From Vibrio sp. J1-1 (lineage in GTDB: Bacteria > Pseudomonadota > Gammaproteobacteria > Enterobacterales > Vibrionaceae), in NCBI RefSeq assembly GCF_021728395.1, contig NZ_JAKKCM010000002.1:310001-374000 (forward strand): a stretch of DNA of 64,000 nucleotides, read 5' to 3'. Both the position numbers and the translations under genes were made by a program. The notes beneath the pieces were generated by a model. That model had not been told where the DNA came from, ran no database searches, and saw nothing but the letters and a program-made list of their open reading frames with translations. Below, piece by piece: positions 45,489 to 55,458 of this stretch (its first letter is position 1; every line of letters starts with the position of its first letter).

Positions 45489-46265
45489 ATGACAGCACAA
45501 ATCAAATTAGAGCGTGAAGCTCACATCGCCAAGCTCACTATTAGTAATCCGCCTGCGAATACCTGGACTTTGGACTCTCTCAATCAACTCAAAGAATTAG
45601 CGATTGAACTTAGCAATGATCGTTCTATTTACGCTTTGGTACTAACGGGTGAAGGGGAGAAGTTCTTCTCTGCTGGTGCGGACCTTAATAATTTCGCATC
45701 GGGTGACAAATCGCAAGCGGCAGATATGGCGTTCGCATTTGGTGAAGCGTTTGAAGCCTTATCAGCGTTTGATGGTGTATCTATCGCGGCGATCAATGGC
45801 TATGCAATGGGCGGTGGTTTGGAAGTCGCGATGGCGTGCGACATCCGTATCGCTGAAGAGCAAACGCAAATGGCGTTACCAGAAGCGTCGGTTGGCTTGT
45901 TGCCTTGTGCCGGAGGAACGCAAAACCTCACTGCGTTAGTCGGCGAAGGTTGGGCGAAGCGCATGATCCTGTGTGGTGAACGTGTGACGGCCGAGCGAGC
46001 AGAGAAAATCGGTTTGGTCGAAGAAGTCGTTGAAAAAGGACAAGCGTTAGAAACCGCAATGGAACTGGCACAGCGTGTCGCGGGTCAATCGCCGAAGTCT
46101 GTATCTGCTTGCAAAACACTCATCCAAAATCGACGCAGCCAGACTCATGCGGCAGGGTTGGTATTGGAACGTGAACTGTTTTTACAGCTTTTCAATACAC
46201 AAGATCAGACAGAGGGTGTGAACGCCTTCCTGCAAAAGCGAAAGCCAAACTGGACCAATAGCTAA
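45489..46265 (+). CDS. Enoyl-CoA hydratase (crotonase family)
   Basis: A 258-residue crotonase-fold enzyme. ANTWTLDSLNQL replaces the more common N-terminal motif near residue 23. The oxyanion-hole segments are GEKFFSAGADLNNF near 56 and AINGYAMGGGLEVAMACDIRIA near 98. The general acid/base Glu is probably in LPEASVGLLPCAGGTQNL near 128. It should hydrate methacrylyl-CoA and tiglyl-CoA. AAAGGGATTGAAAG supplies the ribosome site. Confidence 0.88.
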   Translation: MTAQIKLEREAHIAKLTISNPPANTWTLDSLNQLKELAIELSNDRSIYALVLTGEGEKFFSAGADLNNFASGDKSQAADMAFAFGEAFEALSAFDGVSIAAINGYAMGGGLEVAMACDIRIAEEQTQMALPEASVGLLPCAGGTQNLTALVGEGWAKRMILCGERVTAERAEKIGLVEEVVEKGQALETAMELAQRVAGQSPKSVSACKTLIQNRRSQTHAAGLVLERELFLQLFNTQDQTEGVNAFLQKRKPNWTNS

Positions 46266-46274
46266 GGAGTCGCC

Positions 46275-47405
46275 ATGACCAGCAAAGTAAACGTGTCAAA
46301 CCTAGAGTGTGCCGATGGTTCTGTCATCGGTGTGCTGGAGCTAGATAATCCGGCGGCGCTCAACGCACTGAGTTATGTGATGATCGAGCAGCTTTATAAT
46401 CAACTGCTTGAGTGGCAAATCGATGACAACATCGTTGCGGTGTGTTTGCATGCGAAGGGCGAAAAAGCATTCTGTGCTGGCGGTGATATCCAAGCAATTT
46501 ATAGAGCGCTAGAAAATAAAGAGCAAGATTTCGACGCTGCGTTTTCTGCCATGGAAACGTTTTTCGATCTAGAATACCGCTGTGATCATCTGATTCATAC
46601 TTACTCAAAACCAATCATCGCTTGGGGGCATGGCTACCTGATGGGCGGCGGTGTCGGTCTGTTTATGGGCGCAAGCCATCGTGTGGCGGAGACGAACACT
46701 CGCTTTGCGATGCCAGAAATCAAGATTGGCCTTTATCCTGACGTAGGCGCGACCTACTTTTTGAATCAGTTGCCAAAACACTACGCGCTGTTTCTTGGTT
46801 TAACTGCCTGTCAGATCAATGCGACCGACATGAAAGCATTAGGGTTGAGCCAATGGATTACACATCCTGATAGTAAGGGAAGCTTCTTCTCTCAACTCTC
46901 CAGTATTCATTGGAAAAGTGAAACAGACATCAACGAGAAGATTGCGACACTACTTCGCACGCTAGAAGTCAAAGAGCCGGGTGTGGGCTTGATGCTACCT
47001 CATGCTGATCTTATAGAGCAGATTTGTCACGGTGATTTAACAACGATTATCAAAGCCATTAGTAGTGCAGATGTGGATGATAAATGGTTTGTTAACGCGC
47101 AGAAAGCGCTCAGTTATGGCAGCCCTCTTTCATTAAATCTTACTTACCAACAATTGACTCAGTATCAAGGACTCCCTTTGGATGCTTGTTTTGATATGGA
47201 GTTTAACCTCACGTTGCGTTGTGGTTTAGAAGGTGATTTTAGGGAAGGGGTTCGCGCGCTCATCATTGATAAAACCAACCAGCCAACATGGATACACAAG
47301 TGTGTCGTTGATGTCACTCCGCAGGAGTTGCAACGCTTTTTTGCACCGATTGATTCAGTTGATTACCCACTTACAGAAACGCAATTGGCGACGGCTGAAC
47401 TTTAG
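46275..47405 (+). CDS. 3-hydroxyisobutyryl-CoA hydrolase
   Basis: A 376-residue crotonase-fold hydrolase (HIBCH type), longer than the hydratases through a C-terminal extension. Signature pieces are FCAGGDIQAIYRALEN near residue 67, GHGYLMGGGVGLFMGASHRVA near 118, and FAMPEIKIGLYPDVGATYFLN near 143, with the HIBCH catalytic Glu and Asp. It releases CoA from 3-hydroxyisobutyryl-CoA, so that MmsB can act. It starts 10 bp after the hydratase gene, with AAGGAG. Confidence 0.92.
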   Translation: MTSKVNVSNLECADGSVIGVLELDNPAALNALSYVMIEQLYNQLLEWQIDDNIVAVCLHAKGEKAFCAGGDIQAIYRALENKEQDFDAAFSAMETFFDLEYRCDHLIHTYSKPIIAWGHGYLMGGGVGLFMGASHRVAETNTRFAMPEIKIGLYPDVGATYFLNQLPKHYALFLGLTACQINATDMKALGLSQWITHPDSKGSFFSQLSSIHWKSETDINEKIATLLRTLEVKEPGVGLMLPHADLIEQICHGDLTTIIKAISSADVDDKWFVNAQKALSYGSPLSLNLTYQQLTQYQGLPLDACFDMEFNLTLRCGLEGDFREGVRALIIDKTNQPTWIHKCVVDVTPQELQRFFAPIDSVDYPLTETQLATAEL

Positions 47406-47456
47406 TTTAACGGAGTAGTTAAACGGAATAGCGACAAGGAAAGGAAGAGACAGAAC

Positions 47457-48353
47457 ATGGATAAAATAGCATTTATTGGTCTTGGCAATATGGGTGCACC
47501 CATGGCTAAGAATCTCGTCAACGCAGGTTTGAAAGTTGAAGTTTTTGATTTGAATCCGAACGCTGTGGCGGAACTGACCGCACTTGGCGCTTCGAGTGCA
47601 GATTCTGTTCAGCAAGTCGTTCAAGGCGCGGGTGTCGTTGTCACAATGTTACCCGCTAGTCAGCATGTAAAAAGTGTCTATCTTGGTCAGGATGGCATTT
47701 TAGAAAGCGTTGAATCTGGAACATTACTGATTGACTCATCCACTATTGATCCGGCGACCGCTCGTCTGGTTGGCGAAAAGTCACAGCAGCTAGGCGTTAG
47801 CTTTGTCGATGCGCCAGTGTCAGGTGGGGTTGCTGGTGCAGCCGCAGGCACGCTGACTTTTATCGTTGGCGGCTCACAAGAGAATTTTGTTCAAGCGAAA
47901 GTGGTGCTTGGCCATATGGGTAAAAACATTTTCCATGCCGGTGATGCTGGTGCTGGTCAGGTGGCTAAAATCTGCAACAACATGATGCTGGGTATTCTGA
48001 TGAGTGGTACTTGTGAAGCGCTGAACTTGGGTATAGAGAATGGGCTTGACCCTAAAGTGCTGTCCGACATTATGTTGCAAAGCTCAGGTCGTAACTGGGC
48101 GTTAGAGCTTTACAACCCATGTCCGGGCGTGATGGAAAATGCGCCTGCGAGTAATGGCTATCAGGGTGGTTTCATGAGTCAGCTTATGGCGAAAGACCTC
48201 GGCCTTGCTATGGAAGCGGCAGTTGCTAGCCAAACCTCGACGCCGATGGGCAGTTTAGCTCGCAACCTGTTTAATTTTCATAATGGTCAGGGCAATGGAC
48301 AAAAAGATTTCTCTAGTTTGTTTGAGTTCTACCAAAAGCAAAATCAGGCCTAA
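47457..48353 (+). CDS. mmsB: 3-hydroxyisobutyrate dehydrogenase
   Basis: A 298-residue beta-hydroxyacid dehydrogenase. NAD-binding FIGLGNMGAPMAKNL near residue 5; substrate-site DAPVSGGVAGAAAGTLTF near 116; catalytic-Lys region GQVAKICNNMMLG near 164. It oxidises 3-hydroxyisobutyrate to methylmalonate semialdehyde, the MmsA substrate. Adjacent to the hydrolase and the SDR. Confidence 0.93.
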   Translation: MDKIAFIGLGNMGAPMAKNLVNAGLKVEVFDLNPNAVAELTALGASSADSVQQVVQGAGVVVTMLPASQHVKSVYLGQDGILESVESGTLLIDSSTIDPATARLVGEKSQQLGVSFVDAPVSGGVAGAAAGTLTFIVGGSQENFVQAKVVLGHMGKNIFHAGDAGAGQVAKICNNMMLGILMSGTCEALNLGIENGLDPKVLSDIMLQSSGRNWALELYNPCPGVMENAPASNGYQGGFMSQLMAKDLGLAMEAAVASQTSTPMGSLARNLFNFHNGQGNGQKDFSSLFEFYQKQNQA

Positions 48354-48362
48354 GGAGCGTTT

Positions 48363-49121
48363 ATGGAGTTAGCAAATAAGGTTGTTGCGATTACAGGTGC
48401 TGGGCAGGGGCTTGGCAAACAGATGGCACTTTCTTTGGCTGAAAGTGGCGTGAATCTCGCGCTTATCGATCTTAATTTAGAACAATTGCGAGAGACACAG
48501 GCAGAGTGTCAATCTTTGGGGGTAAGCGCCCGAAGTTATGTGACGAACGTGACAGATGAACAACAGGTTTGCGCTGCCTTTGAGCAAATTGAAGCAGACT
48601 TTAAGCAGCTTAATGGCGTGATTAACAACGCTGGTATTATGCGTGATGGTATGTTCATTAAAGTGAAAGACGGTCAGGTCACTCCGATGTCCCTCGAGCA
48701 GTTCCAGTCGGTTATGGATGTAAATGTCACGGGTACTTTCTTATGCGGACGTGAAGCGAGCAAAGTCATGCTCAACACCGATAGTAAAGGCGTGCTTATT
48801 AATATATCCAGTGTGGCTCGTGCTGGGAATATTGGCCAAACCAACTACTCCGCCTCCAAAGCTGCGGTTGCGGCCATGGCGACGGTATGGGCGAAGGAGT
48901 TAGGACGATTTGGTATTCGTTCTGTTGCGATCGCGCCGGGCGTTATCAAAACGGCGATGACGGACCAGATTAAGCCGGAAGCCATGGATAGGCTAATTAG
49001 GATGATTCCTGTCGGCCGCTTGGGGCTTGCTGATGAAATCTCCGCGACCGTGAAATATGTATTAACGAACGAGTTCGTGACCGGAAGAGTATTAGAAGTA
49101 GATGGTGGTATGCGCATGTAA
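48363..49121 (+). CDS. Short-chain dehydrogenase, probable 3-hydroxy-2-methylbutyryl-CoA dehydrogenase
   Basis: A 252-residue classical SDR. Cofactor loop TGAGQGLGKQ near residue 11, NNAGIMRDG near 89, and the catalytic Ser, Tyr and Lys in ISSVARAGNIGQTNYSASKAAV, read in parts near 150-170. In this operon the fitting step is NAD-dependent oxidation of 2-methyl-3-hydroxybutyryl-CoA in isoleucine breakdown. Sequence alone would also allow a FabG-like 3-oxoacyl reductase. Confidence 0.78.
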   Translation: MELANKVVAITGAGQGLGKQMALSLAESGVNLALIDLNLEQLRETQAECQSLGVSARSYVTNVTDEQQVCAAFEQIEADFKQLNGVINNAGIMRDGMFIKVKDGQVTPMSLEQFQSVMDVNVTGTFLCGREASKVMLNTDSKGVLINISSVARAGNIGQTNYSASKAAVAAMATVWAKELGRFGIRSVAIAPGVIKTAMTDQIKPEAMDRLIRMIPVGRLGLADEISATVKYVLTNEFVTGRVLEVDGGMRM

Positions 49122-49133
49122 TCTCAATCACAA

Positions 49134-49162
49134 GGCTAACAATGTTCGTTGTATTGTTAGCC
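49134..49162 (+). terminator. Strong hairpin at the end of the valine/isoleucine operon
   Basis: GGCTAACAAT, nine bases, ATTGTTAGCC: a perfect 10-bp stem 13 bp past the SDR stop. The T-tail is poor (AACATCAAAATTT), so it may be a weak terminator or a 3'-end stabiliser. Confidence 0.5.
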
Positions 49163-49468
49163 AACATCAAAATTTCCTCATTGATGGCAGTTGCATAAAC
49201 CAGATTGAGCCTCTCTATCCATTTTACGTTCCATCCCAATTAGCTTCCCAGTTTCTCTTTACATCTTTTTAAATGCTTTTTCTAAAACTGTGTACGGATC
49301 ACACTTTTGAACCGCCGTTATCGGGCATGCAAAATCCTATTTCATAGCGACCAACAATTGTGCAAATGAAAATTATAATGTTATGAGACTGTTACCACAT
49401 GGCGTGGGTAATGTTTGTGCAAACAGAACAGTATCGGTGCAATCATTAGTGTACGATGTAAATTTTTT

Positions 49469-49490
49469 GTGTTGATAAATTTGAAAATTA
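49469..49490. promoter_or_regulatory. LuxR/HapR-type quorum-sensing box upstream of betI
   Basis: The core TTGATAAATTT with right-hand AAAATTA matches 16 of 22 positions of the Vibrio LuxR consensus as I remember it. In V. harveyi LuxR directly activates betIBA-proXWV, so the position is as expected. The count is by eye. Confidence 0.55.
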
Positions 49491-49706
49491 ATCTACCCAA
49501 AAATTAAAAAACACAAAGATAATAATTTTATTTCTATAATATATTGAAAAATAAGGATTAAATTTCTTTAATTAAGCTGTGGATTGCCTTTTAATTGGTC
49601 ATTTCCAACACATCATGTCTGTGTCTCAAAGCACAATTTTCCAACATTCTTCGGATGAATTTACAAAAAATAGTTTGAGATCGAACTAAATTTCAGGCAT
49701 TTTATA

Positions 49707-49726
49707 TTTAACTAACCGTTCAATTA
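49707..49726. promoter_or_regulatory. Candidate BetI operator
   Basis: An imperfect 20-bp dyad, TTAACTAACCGTTCAATTAA, 18 bp before the betI start. The right half CGTTCAAT matches the BetI half-site as I recall it. BetI normally represses its own operon and is released by choline. Confidence 0.5.
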
Positions 49727-49744
49727 AAAATGAAAGGGGATGAA

Positions 49745-50344
49745 ATGCCGAAGGTGGGAATGCCTGAAATCAGGAAGCCACAGCTGGTGAAAGCGACAAT
49801 GTCAGTGATTGATAGGGTGGGCTTACATGCAGCGAGTATCTCGTTGATCAGCAAAGAAGCTGGCGTATCAACGGGTATCATCAATCATTACTTTGGTGGT
49901 AAGCACGGGTTATTGGAAGAAACGATGCGCGAGATCCTTCGCCAGCTTTCATTCACGATCACGAAAAAGCTTCGTGAGCTGCCGGCTGATGCTCATCATC
50001 AACGTATCAACGCCATTATTGACGGTAACTTTGTCGGCTTTCAGGCTGAAAATAAAGTGGCCAAGACATGGCTAGCCTTCTGGTCTTATTCGATGCATGA
50101 CGAACAGCTAAAGCGTCTGCAACGTGTAAACGAACGACGTCTTTTGTCCCATCTAAGAAGAGAATTAAAAGCACTATTAAGTGCAGAGCAAGCGGAATTG
50201 GTTGCTCACGGGATTGCGTCACTCATTGATGGAATATGGCTACGCGGAACGCTCAACCCGCAAGGCATCGATGCAGAAAAAGCAAGGGTCATCATCAACG
50301 ACTATCTCGAAAAGCAGCTAACGTACTACTCACAAAAAATTTAA
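49745..50344 (+). CDS. betI: Choline-responsive repressor BetI (TetR family)
   Basis: A 199-residue TetR regulator. The N-terminus [19 protein letters not shown], then [22 protein letters not shown] at about 38-60 (recognition helix), closely follows E. coli BetI. The ATG at 49745 has AAGGGG before it and matches the E. coli start; the in-frame ATG at 49730 lacks a ribosome site. It is first in the choline operon and represses it until choline is present. Confidence 0.94.
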   Translation: MPKVGMPEIRKPQLVKATMSVIDRVGLHAASISLISKEAGVSTGIINHYFGGKHGLLEETMREILRQLSFTITKKLRELPADAHHQRINAIIDGNFVGFQAENKVAKTWLAFWSYSMHDEQLKRLQRVNERRLLSHLRRELKALLSAEQAELVAHGIASLIDGIWLRGTLNPQGIDAEKARVIINDYLEKQLTYYSQKI

Positions 50345-50362
50345 AAGTCACAGGTCTTCAAA

Positions 50363-51823
50363 ATGGAAATGAAAACACATTACATTGATGGTGCAATGTA
50401 TATCGGAAGCTCTGACGAGCATTTCACCACATACAACCCGGCGAATGGTGAGCCATTGGCCAATGTTAAACAAGCAAATCAACGCGATATGGAAGCGGCT
50501 ATCGAATCTGCAAAACGCGGCTTTGAAGTATGGTCAGCAATGACGGCAATCGAGCGTAGTCGTATTCTTAACAAAGCCGTTGCGATCTTGCGTGAACGTA
50601 ATGGTGAACTAGCGGCTTTGGAAGTGGCAGATACAGGGAAACCAATCCAAGAAGCGATCGCGGTTGATATCACGACAGGGGCTGATGTACTTGAATACTA
50701 TGCGGGTTTAGCGCCTAGTTTACAGGGCGAACAACAGCCACTTAATGAAAACCAGTTTTTCTACACACGCCGTGAGCCACTGGGGATCTGTGCGGGTATC
50801 GGTGCTTGGAACTACCCAATTCAAATCGCGATGTGGAAATCAGCACCAGCACTGGCTGCTGGCAACGCAATGATTTTCAAACCATCAGAAGAAACGCCGC
50901 TGACAGCATTGAAGTTGGCCGAAATTTATTCAGAAGCGGGCATGCCGGATGGGGTATTCAACGTGGTACAGGGTGATTATCGCGTTGGCCAAATGTTAAC
51001 GGCACATCCTGATATTTCGAAAGTCTCGTTCACTGGCGAGTGTGGTACGGGCAAAACTGTCATGGGTGACAGTGCGAAAACACTCAAGCAAGTCACCATG
51101 GAATTGGGTGGTAAGTCACCACTGATCGTGTTTGATGATGCAAAACTAAATGATGCCGTATCAGCAGCCATGGTTGCGAACTTTTACACTCAGGGTGAAG
51201 TATGTACCAACGGTACTCGTGTTTTTGTTCATGAGTCTATCTATGATGAATTTGTTGCACAGCTTAAAACTCGTACTGAACTGCTGATTGTCGGTGATCC
51301 TCTTGATGAAAGCACGCAGATCGGTGCTTTGATTTCTAAAGAACATGAACGCAAAGTGTTGTCTGCGATTGAAGACGCTAAGGCAAGTGGCGCAACGCTA
51401 CTGACTGGCGGCTACAAAGTAACAGATAACGGTCTGGAAAACGGTAACTTTGTTGTTCCAACCGTATTTATTGATTGTGATGATAACATGAGCCACGTAC
51501 AGCAAGAGATCTTTGGTCCTGTTATGTCGGTGCTTAAGTTCAGTGATGAAGCTGAGGTTATTCAACGTGCCAATGATACCGATTACGGTCTGGCTGCAGG
51601 TGTCTTTACTCAGAACCTCTCTCGCGCCCATCGCGTTATTCATAAAATTCAGGCGGGAATCTGCTGGGTTAATGCCTGGGGTGATTCCCCTGCAGAAATG
51701 CCAGTAGGCGGCTACAAGCAATCTGGAATTGGCCGCGAAAATGGCGTCGAAACCCTGAAGCATTACACGCAAACTAAGAGTGTACTGGTTCAACTGAGCG
51801 ACTTCGAAAGCCCTTACGCTTAA
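50363..51823 (+). CDS. betB: Betaine aldehyde dehydrogenase
   Basis: A 486-residue NAD-dependent aldehyde dehydrogenase. [21 protein letters not shown] near residue 147; [14 protein letters not shown] near 250 with the general-base Glu; catalytic Cys in [11 protein letters not shown] near 284; [29 protein letters not shown], read in parts near 433. It converts betaine aldehyde to glycine betaine, an osmoprotectant. 18 bp after betI. Confidence 0.95.
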   Translation: MEMKTHYIDGAMYIGSSDEHFTTYNPANGEPLANVKQANQRDMEAAIESAKRGFEVWSAMTAIERSRILNKAVAILRERNGELAALEVADTGKPIQEAIAVDITTGADVLEYYAGLAPSLQGEQQPLNENQFFYTRREPLGICAGIGAWNYPIQIAMWKSAPALAAGNAMIFKPSEETPLTALKLAEIYSEAGMPDGVFNVVQGDYRVGQMLTAHPDISKVSFTGECGTGKTVMGDSAKTLKQVTMELGGKSPLIVFDDAKLNDAVSAAMVANFYTQGEVCTNGTRVFVHESIYDEFVAQLKTRTELLIVGDPLDESTQIGALISKEHERKVLSAIEDAKASGATLLTGGYKVTDNGLENGNFVVPTVFIDCDDNMSHVQQEIFGPVMSVLKFSDEAEVIQRANDTDYGLAAGVFTQNLSRAHRVIHKIQAGICWVNAWGDSPAEMPVGGYKQSGIGRENGVETLKHYTQTKSVLVQLSDFESPYA

Positions 51824-51841
51824 ATCTCCAGGAGAATCAAA

Positions 51842-53542
51842 ATGCAACAACACTACGATTATATTATCGTCGGTGCGGGTTCGGCCGGCTGTGTTTTAGC
51901 GGATCGCTTGAGTGAAAGCGGTCAGCACTCTGTCTTATTACTAGAAGCAGGTGGCACGGATAAGAGCATTTTTATCCAAATGCCGACAGCGCTTTCTTAC
52001 CCGATGAACACGGAAAAGTACGCTTGGCAATTCGAGACAGTAAAAGAAGGCGGCCTTGATGGACGCCAACTGCACTGTCCTCGCGGTAAAGTTCTTGGCG
52101 GTAGCTCTTCTATTAACGGCATGGTTTACGTGCGTGGTCACGCTTGTGATTTCGACCAGTGGGAAGAAGAGGGTGCAAAAGGTTGGAACTACCAAGCGTG
52201 TTTGCCTTACTTCCGTAAAGCGGAATCTTGGGTTGGTGGCGCGGATGAATATCGTGGCGATAACGGCCCTGTTGGTACCTGCAACGGTAATGACATGAAG
52301 CTTAACCCACTATACGAAGCCTTTATCCAAGCTGGTAAAGATGCGGGTTACCCAGAAACGGATGATTACAACGGTTACCAGCAAGAGGGCTTCGGTCCAA
52401 TGCACATGACCGTTGATAAAGGCGTTCGCGCTTCAACATCTAATGCGTACTTAAGCCGTGCTAAAAAGCGTAAGAACTTCACGCTAATGAAGCGAGTCAC
52501 TGTCCACCGAGTCTTACTTGAAAACAACAAAGCGGTAGGCGTTGAATTCGAGCAATCAGGTTCCGTTAAGCAGTGTTTTGCAAATAATGAAGTGATTTCT
52601 AGTGCGGGTTCAATTGGTTCGGTACAACTACTGCAACTTTCCGGTATTGGCCCTCAAGATGTATTGGAAAAAGCGGGTATCGAGGTGAAGCACCAGTTGG
52701 AAGGCGTGGGTAAAAACCTGCAAGACCATCTGGAGGTTTACTTCCAATATCACTGTAAACAGCCAATCACACTTAACAGTAAGTTAGGTTTGGTGAGCAA
52801 AGGGTTAATTGGTACCGAGTGGATTCTTACCCGCAAAGGCCTCGGTGCGACGAACCATTTTGAATCGTGCGCGTTTATTCGTTCTCGCGAAGGCTTGAAG
52901 TGGCCGAACATTCAATACCACTTCTTACCAGCTGCGATGCGTTATGACGGTCAGGCTGCCTTTGATGGCCATGGATTTCAGGTACACGTTGGCCCTAATA
53001 AGCCAGAAAGCCGAGGCTCAGTAGAAGTAGTTTCATCGAATCCAAATGATAAACCAAAGATCGAGTTCAACTACATCTCCACAGAGCAAGATAAGCAGGA
53101 CTGGCGTGATTGTATCCGCCTGACGCGTGAAATATTGAACCAGCCAGCGATGGACGAGTTCCGTGGCGATGAAATACAACCGGGTTTAAACATCACCACT
53201 GACGAGCAAATTGATGAATGGGTGAAGCAGAATGTAGAGAGTGCTTACCATCCATCTTGCAGCTGCAAAATGGGCGCGGACGATGACCCGTTAGCAGTCC
53301 TGGATGAGCAGTGTCAGGTACGTGGTATCCAAGGATTACGTGTTGTGGATTCATCCATTTTCCCAACCATTCCGAACGGCAACTTGAATGCGCCAACCAT
53401 CATGGTTGCCGAACGCGCTGCGGATATGATCCTAGGTAACGCATTACAAAAATCAAACAATACTCCGGTTTGGATTGCACCGAACTGGCAAGAGATGCAA
53501 CGAATGCATCCACCAAAAAGAAATTTAGATTCAATCTCATAA
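51842..53542 (+). CDS. betA: Choline dehydrogenase
   Basis: A 566-residue GMC oxidoreductase. FAD site [19 protein letters not shown] near residue 5; GMC signatures [19 protein letters not shown] near 80 and [16 protein letters not shown] near 255; C-terminal active-site His region [10 protein letters not shown] near 470 and [19 protein letters not shown] near 517. It oxidises choline to betaine aldehyde, and probably on to betaine. Membrane-linked, feeding the quinone pool. Confidence 0.95.
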   Translation: MQQHYDYIIVGAGSAGCVLADRLSESGQHSVLLLEAGGTDKSIFIQMPTALSYPMNTEKYAWQFETVKEGGLDGRQLHCPRGKVLGGSSSINGMVYVRGHACDFDQWEEEGAKGWNYQACLPYFRKAESWVGGADEYRGDNGPVGTCNGNDMKLNPLYEAFIQAGKDAGYPETDDYNGYQQEGFGPMHMTVDKGVRASTSNAYLSRAKKRKNFTLMKRVTVHRVLLENNKAVGVEFEQSGSVKQCFANNEVISSAGSIGSVQLLQLSGIGPQDVLEKAGIEVKHQLEGVGKNLQDHLEVYFQYHCKQPITLNSKLGLVSKGLIGTEWILTRKGLGATNHFESCAFIRSREGLKWPNIQYHFLPAAMRYDGQAAFDGHGFQVHVGPNKPESRGSVEVVSSNPNDKPKIEFNYISTEQDKQDWRDCIRLTREILNQPAMDEFRGDEIQPGLNITTDEQIDEWVKQNVESAYHPSCSCKMGADDDPLAVLDEQCQVRGIQGLRVVDSSIFPTIPNGNLNAPTIMVAERAADMILGNALQKSNNTPVWIAPNWQEMQRMHPPKRNLDSIS

Positions 53543-53588
53543 TTCAAATAATCAACAAATAGTCAGTAATCATTACAAGGAACTAAAC

Positions 53589-54527
53589 ATGTCTAAGATG
53601 ACGAAAATTGTATCAACTATCGCGTTAAGTACCTTAGCAACCGGTGCTTACGCAAATCAGTGTGAAACCGTTCGATTTGCTGATGTAGGTTGGACAGACA
53701 TTACAGCAACAACCGCCGTTACTTCAGAAATACTAAAAGGGTTAGGGTACAAGACCAAAACGGATCTGCTTTCTGTACCAGTAACCTATTCGTCAATGGC
53801 AAATGGCGACATAGATATTTTCCTAGGCAACTGGATGCCAACGATGGAAGGTGATATCGCTAAATACCGTGACGCAGGTACCGTCGAAACTGTTAAAGCT
53901 AACCTTGTCGGTGCTAAATACACACTCGCGGTACCAAAATACGTTTACGACTCGGGCGTGACGAGCTTCGCTGACCTGGTAAAACATGCCGACAAGTTTA
54001 AAGGTCGCATTTACGGCATCGAACCGGGTAACGATGGTAACCGTCTGATCCAATCAATGATCGATGGCGATGCGTTTGGTCTGAAAGACTTCAGCTTAGT
54101 TGAGTCCAGTGAAGCGGGCATGGTGTCACAAGTATCACGTGCAGTGCGTCGTAATCAGTGGATTGTATATTTAGGCTGGGCACCGCACCCGATGAACAAC
54201 AACGTTGAAATGGAATACTTAGCGGGTGGTGATGACTTCTTCGGTCCAAATTACGGTGGCGCAAATGTCTACACAAACGTACGTAAAAACTACCTTTCTG
54301 AGTGTCCAAATGTAGGCCAGCTAGTGAAAAACCTAGAGTTCAGCCTAGAAATGGAAAACGAGTTAATGGAAGCGATTCTTAACCAGAAGCAAAAGCCCTC
54401 GAAAGCGGCACAAGCGTGGTTAAACGCGAATCAAGATCAAATCGAAGCGTGGCTTAAGGATGTGAAAACGGTCGATGGCCAGGATGCACAGGCATCGATC
54501 TCAGCATACTTAAAATCAAACGCTTAA
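53589..54527 (+). CDS. choX: Choline/glycine betaine-binding periplasmic protein
   Basis: A 312-residue OpuAC-fold binding protein. Signal peptide cleaved after AYA near residue 22. The aromatic box for the quaternary ammonium group is suggested by VGWTDIT, GNWMPTM and LGWAPHPMN. The sequence is closer to ChoX (choline) than to E. coli ProX (betaine); the V. harveyi operon calls it proX. A two-hairpin stretch follows it. Confidence 0.85.
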   Translation: MSKMTKIVSTIALSTLATGAYANQCETVRFADVGWTDITATTAVTSEILKGLGYKTKTDLLSVPVTYSSMANGDIDIFLGNWMPTMEGDIAKYRDAGTVETVKANLVGAKYTLAVPKYVYDSGVTSFADLVKHADKFKGRIYGIEPGNDGNRLIQSMIDGDAFGLKDFSLVESSEAGMVSQVSRAVRRNQWIVYLGWAPHPMNNNVEMEYLAGGDDFFGPNYGGANVYTNVRKNYLSECPNVGQLVKNLEFSLEMENELMEAILNQKQKPSKAAQAWLNANQDQIEAWLKDVKTVDGQDAQASISAYLKSNA

Positions 54528-54538
54528 TCTGATTTATA

Positions 54539-54590
54539 CCCCAAAACTCGAGTAATTGTTTGGGGATACTAGGTGGGCGGTGATGCCCAC
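54539..54590 (+). other. Two intercistronic hairpins after the binding-protein gene
   Basis: CCCCAAA/TTTGGGG (54539-54545 with 54559-54565) and GTGGGC/GCCCAC (54573-54578 with 54585-54590). No T-run. Same placement as the hairpins after the two other binding-protein genes in this window. Confidence 0.5.
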
Positions 54591-54613
54591 TTCATTAACA
54601 CTAAGGGTTTATT

Positions 54614-55456
54614 GTGAATATTATTACGGACAACAAACTACCATTAGGGCAGTGGATGGAAACCGGGGTTGATTGGTTAACCATCAATGCGTCTGGGTTC
54701 TTCGATACTATCTCAATTACACTTGAAACCATCATTATGTTTGTGGTGGATATTTTCAAATGGATGCCACCTGCGGCTCCAATCATTATGACGGCAGCTA
54801 TTGCTTGGTTCCTACATCGTAGTATTCCTCTCGTCGTATTTATCGTGCTAGCGCTACTTGCGATTCTTAACCTTGGTTATTGGCAAGAGATGCTGGAAAC
54901 CTTTGTCCTTGTTTTTGCAGCGACAACGATTTCCGTATTAATTGGTGTACCTCTGGGAATTATGGCGGCGCATCGTCCTTGGTTATACACATTACTCAGA
55001 CCGATTCTGGACCTGATGCAAACGGTACCAACGTTTGTATACCTGATTCCGACACTGGTTCTGTTTGGTTTAGGTATCGTTCCGGGGCTTATCTCAACCA
55101 TTATCTTCGCTATTGCAGCACCAATTCGATTGACTTATTTAGGCATCATTAAAGTGCCAGAAGAGTTGTTGGAAGCGGGTAAAGCATTTGGTGCAAGTCG
55201 CATGAAGCTATTGTTTAAGGTGGAGTTACCTGCGGCACTACCAAGTATTATGGCGGGTGTGACGCAATGTATCATGCTGTCTCTTTCGATGGTGGTTATC
55301 GCGGCGTTAGTGGGTGCTGATGGCTTAGGCAAACCCGTTGTACGTGCGCTAAACACGGTAAATATCTCACAAGGTTTTGAAGCAGGTTTAGCGATTGTTC
55401 TTGTGGCAATTATCCTTGATCGCTTGTGTAAAGCACCAAACCAGAAGGAGGCGTAA
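54614..55456 (+). CDS. choW: Choline/betaine ABC permease
   Basis: A 280-residue ProW/OpuAB-type permease with about six helices. MQTVPTFVYLIPTLVLFGLG near residue 136, IAAPIRLTYLGIIKVPEELLEAGKAFG near 170 and the EAA-loop region ELPAALPSIMAGVTQCIMLSLSMVVIAALVGADGLG, read in parts near 205-240. Next to its ATPase gene, two bp apart. Start ATG or GTG at 54614; GTG reads as the first codon. Confidence 0.92.
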   Translation: MNIITDNKLPLGQWMETGVDWLTINASGFFDTISITLETIIMFVVDIFKWMPPAAPIIMTAAIAWFLHRSIPLVVFIVLALLAILNLGYWQEMLETFVLVFAATTISVLIGVPLGIMAAHRPWLYTLLRPILDLMQTVPTFVYLIPTLVLFGLGIVPGLISTIIFAIAAPIRLTYLGIIKVPEELLEAGKAFGASRMKLLFKVELPAALPSIMAGVTQCIMLSLSMVVIAALVGADGLGKPVVRALNTVNISQGFEAGLAIVLVAIILDRLCKAPNQKEA

Positions 55457-55458
55457 CC

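Larger units (their letters stand above)
49122..49744. other. Gap between the SDR gene and betI
   Basis: 623 bp, very AT-rich in the middle. It holds a hairpin at 49134-49162, a LuxR/HapR-type box at 49469-49490 and a dyad before betI at 49707-49726. No gene-length frame is supported. Confidence 0.5.
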
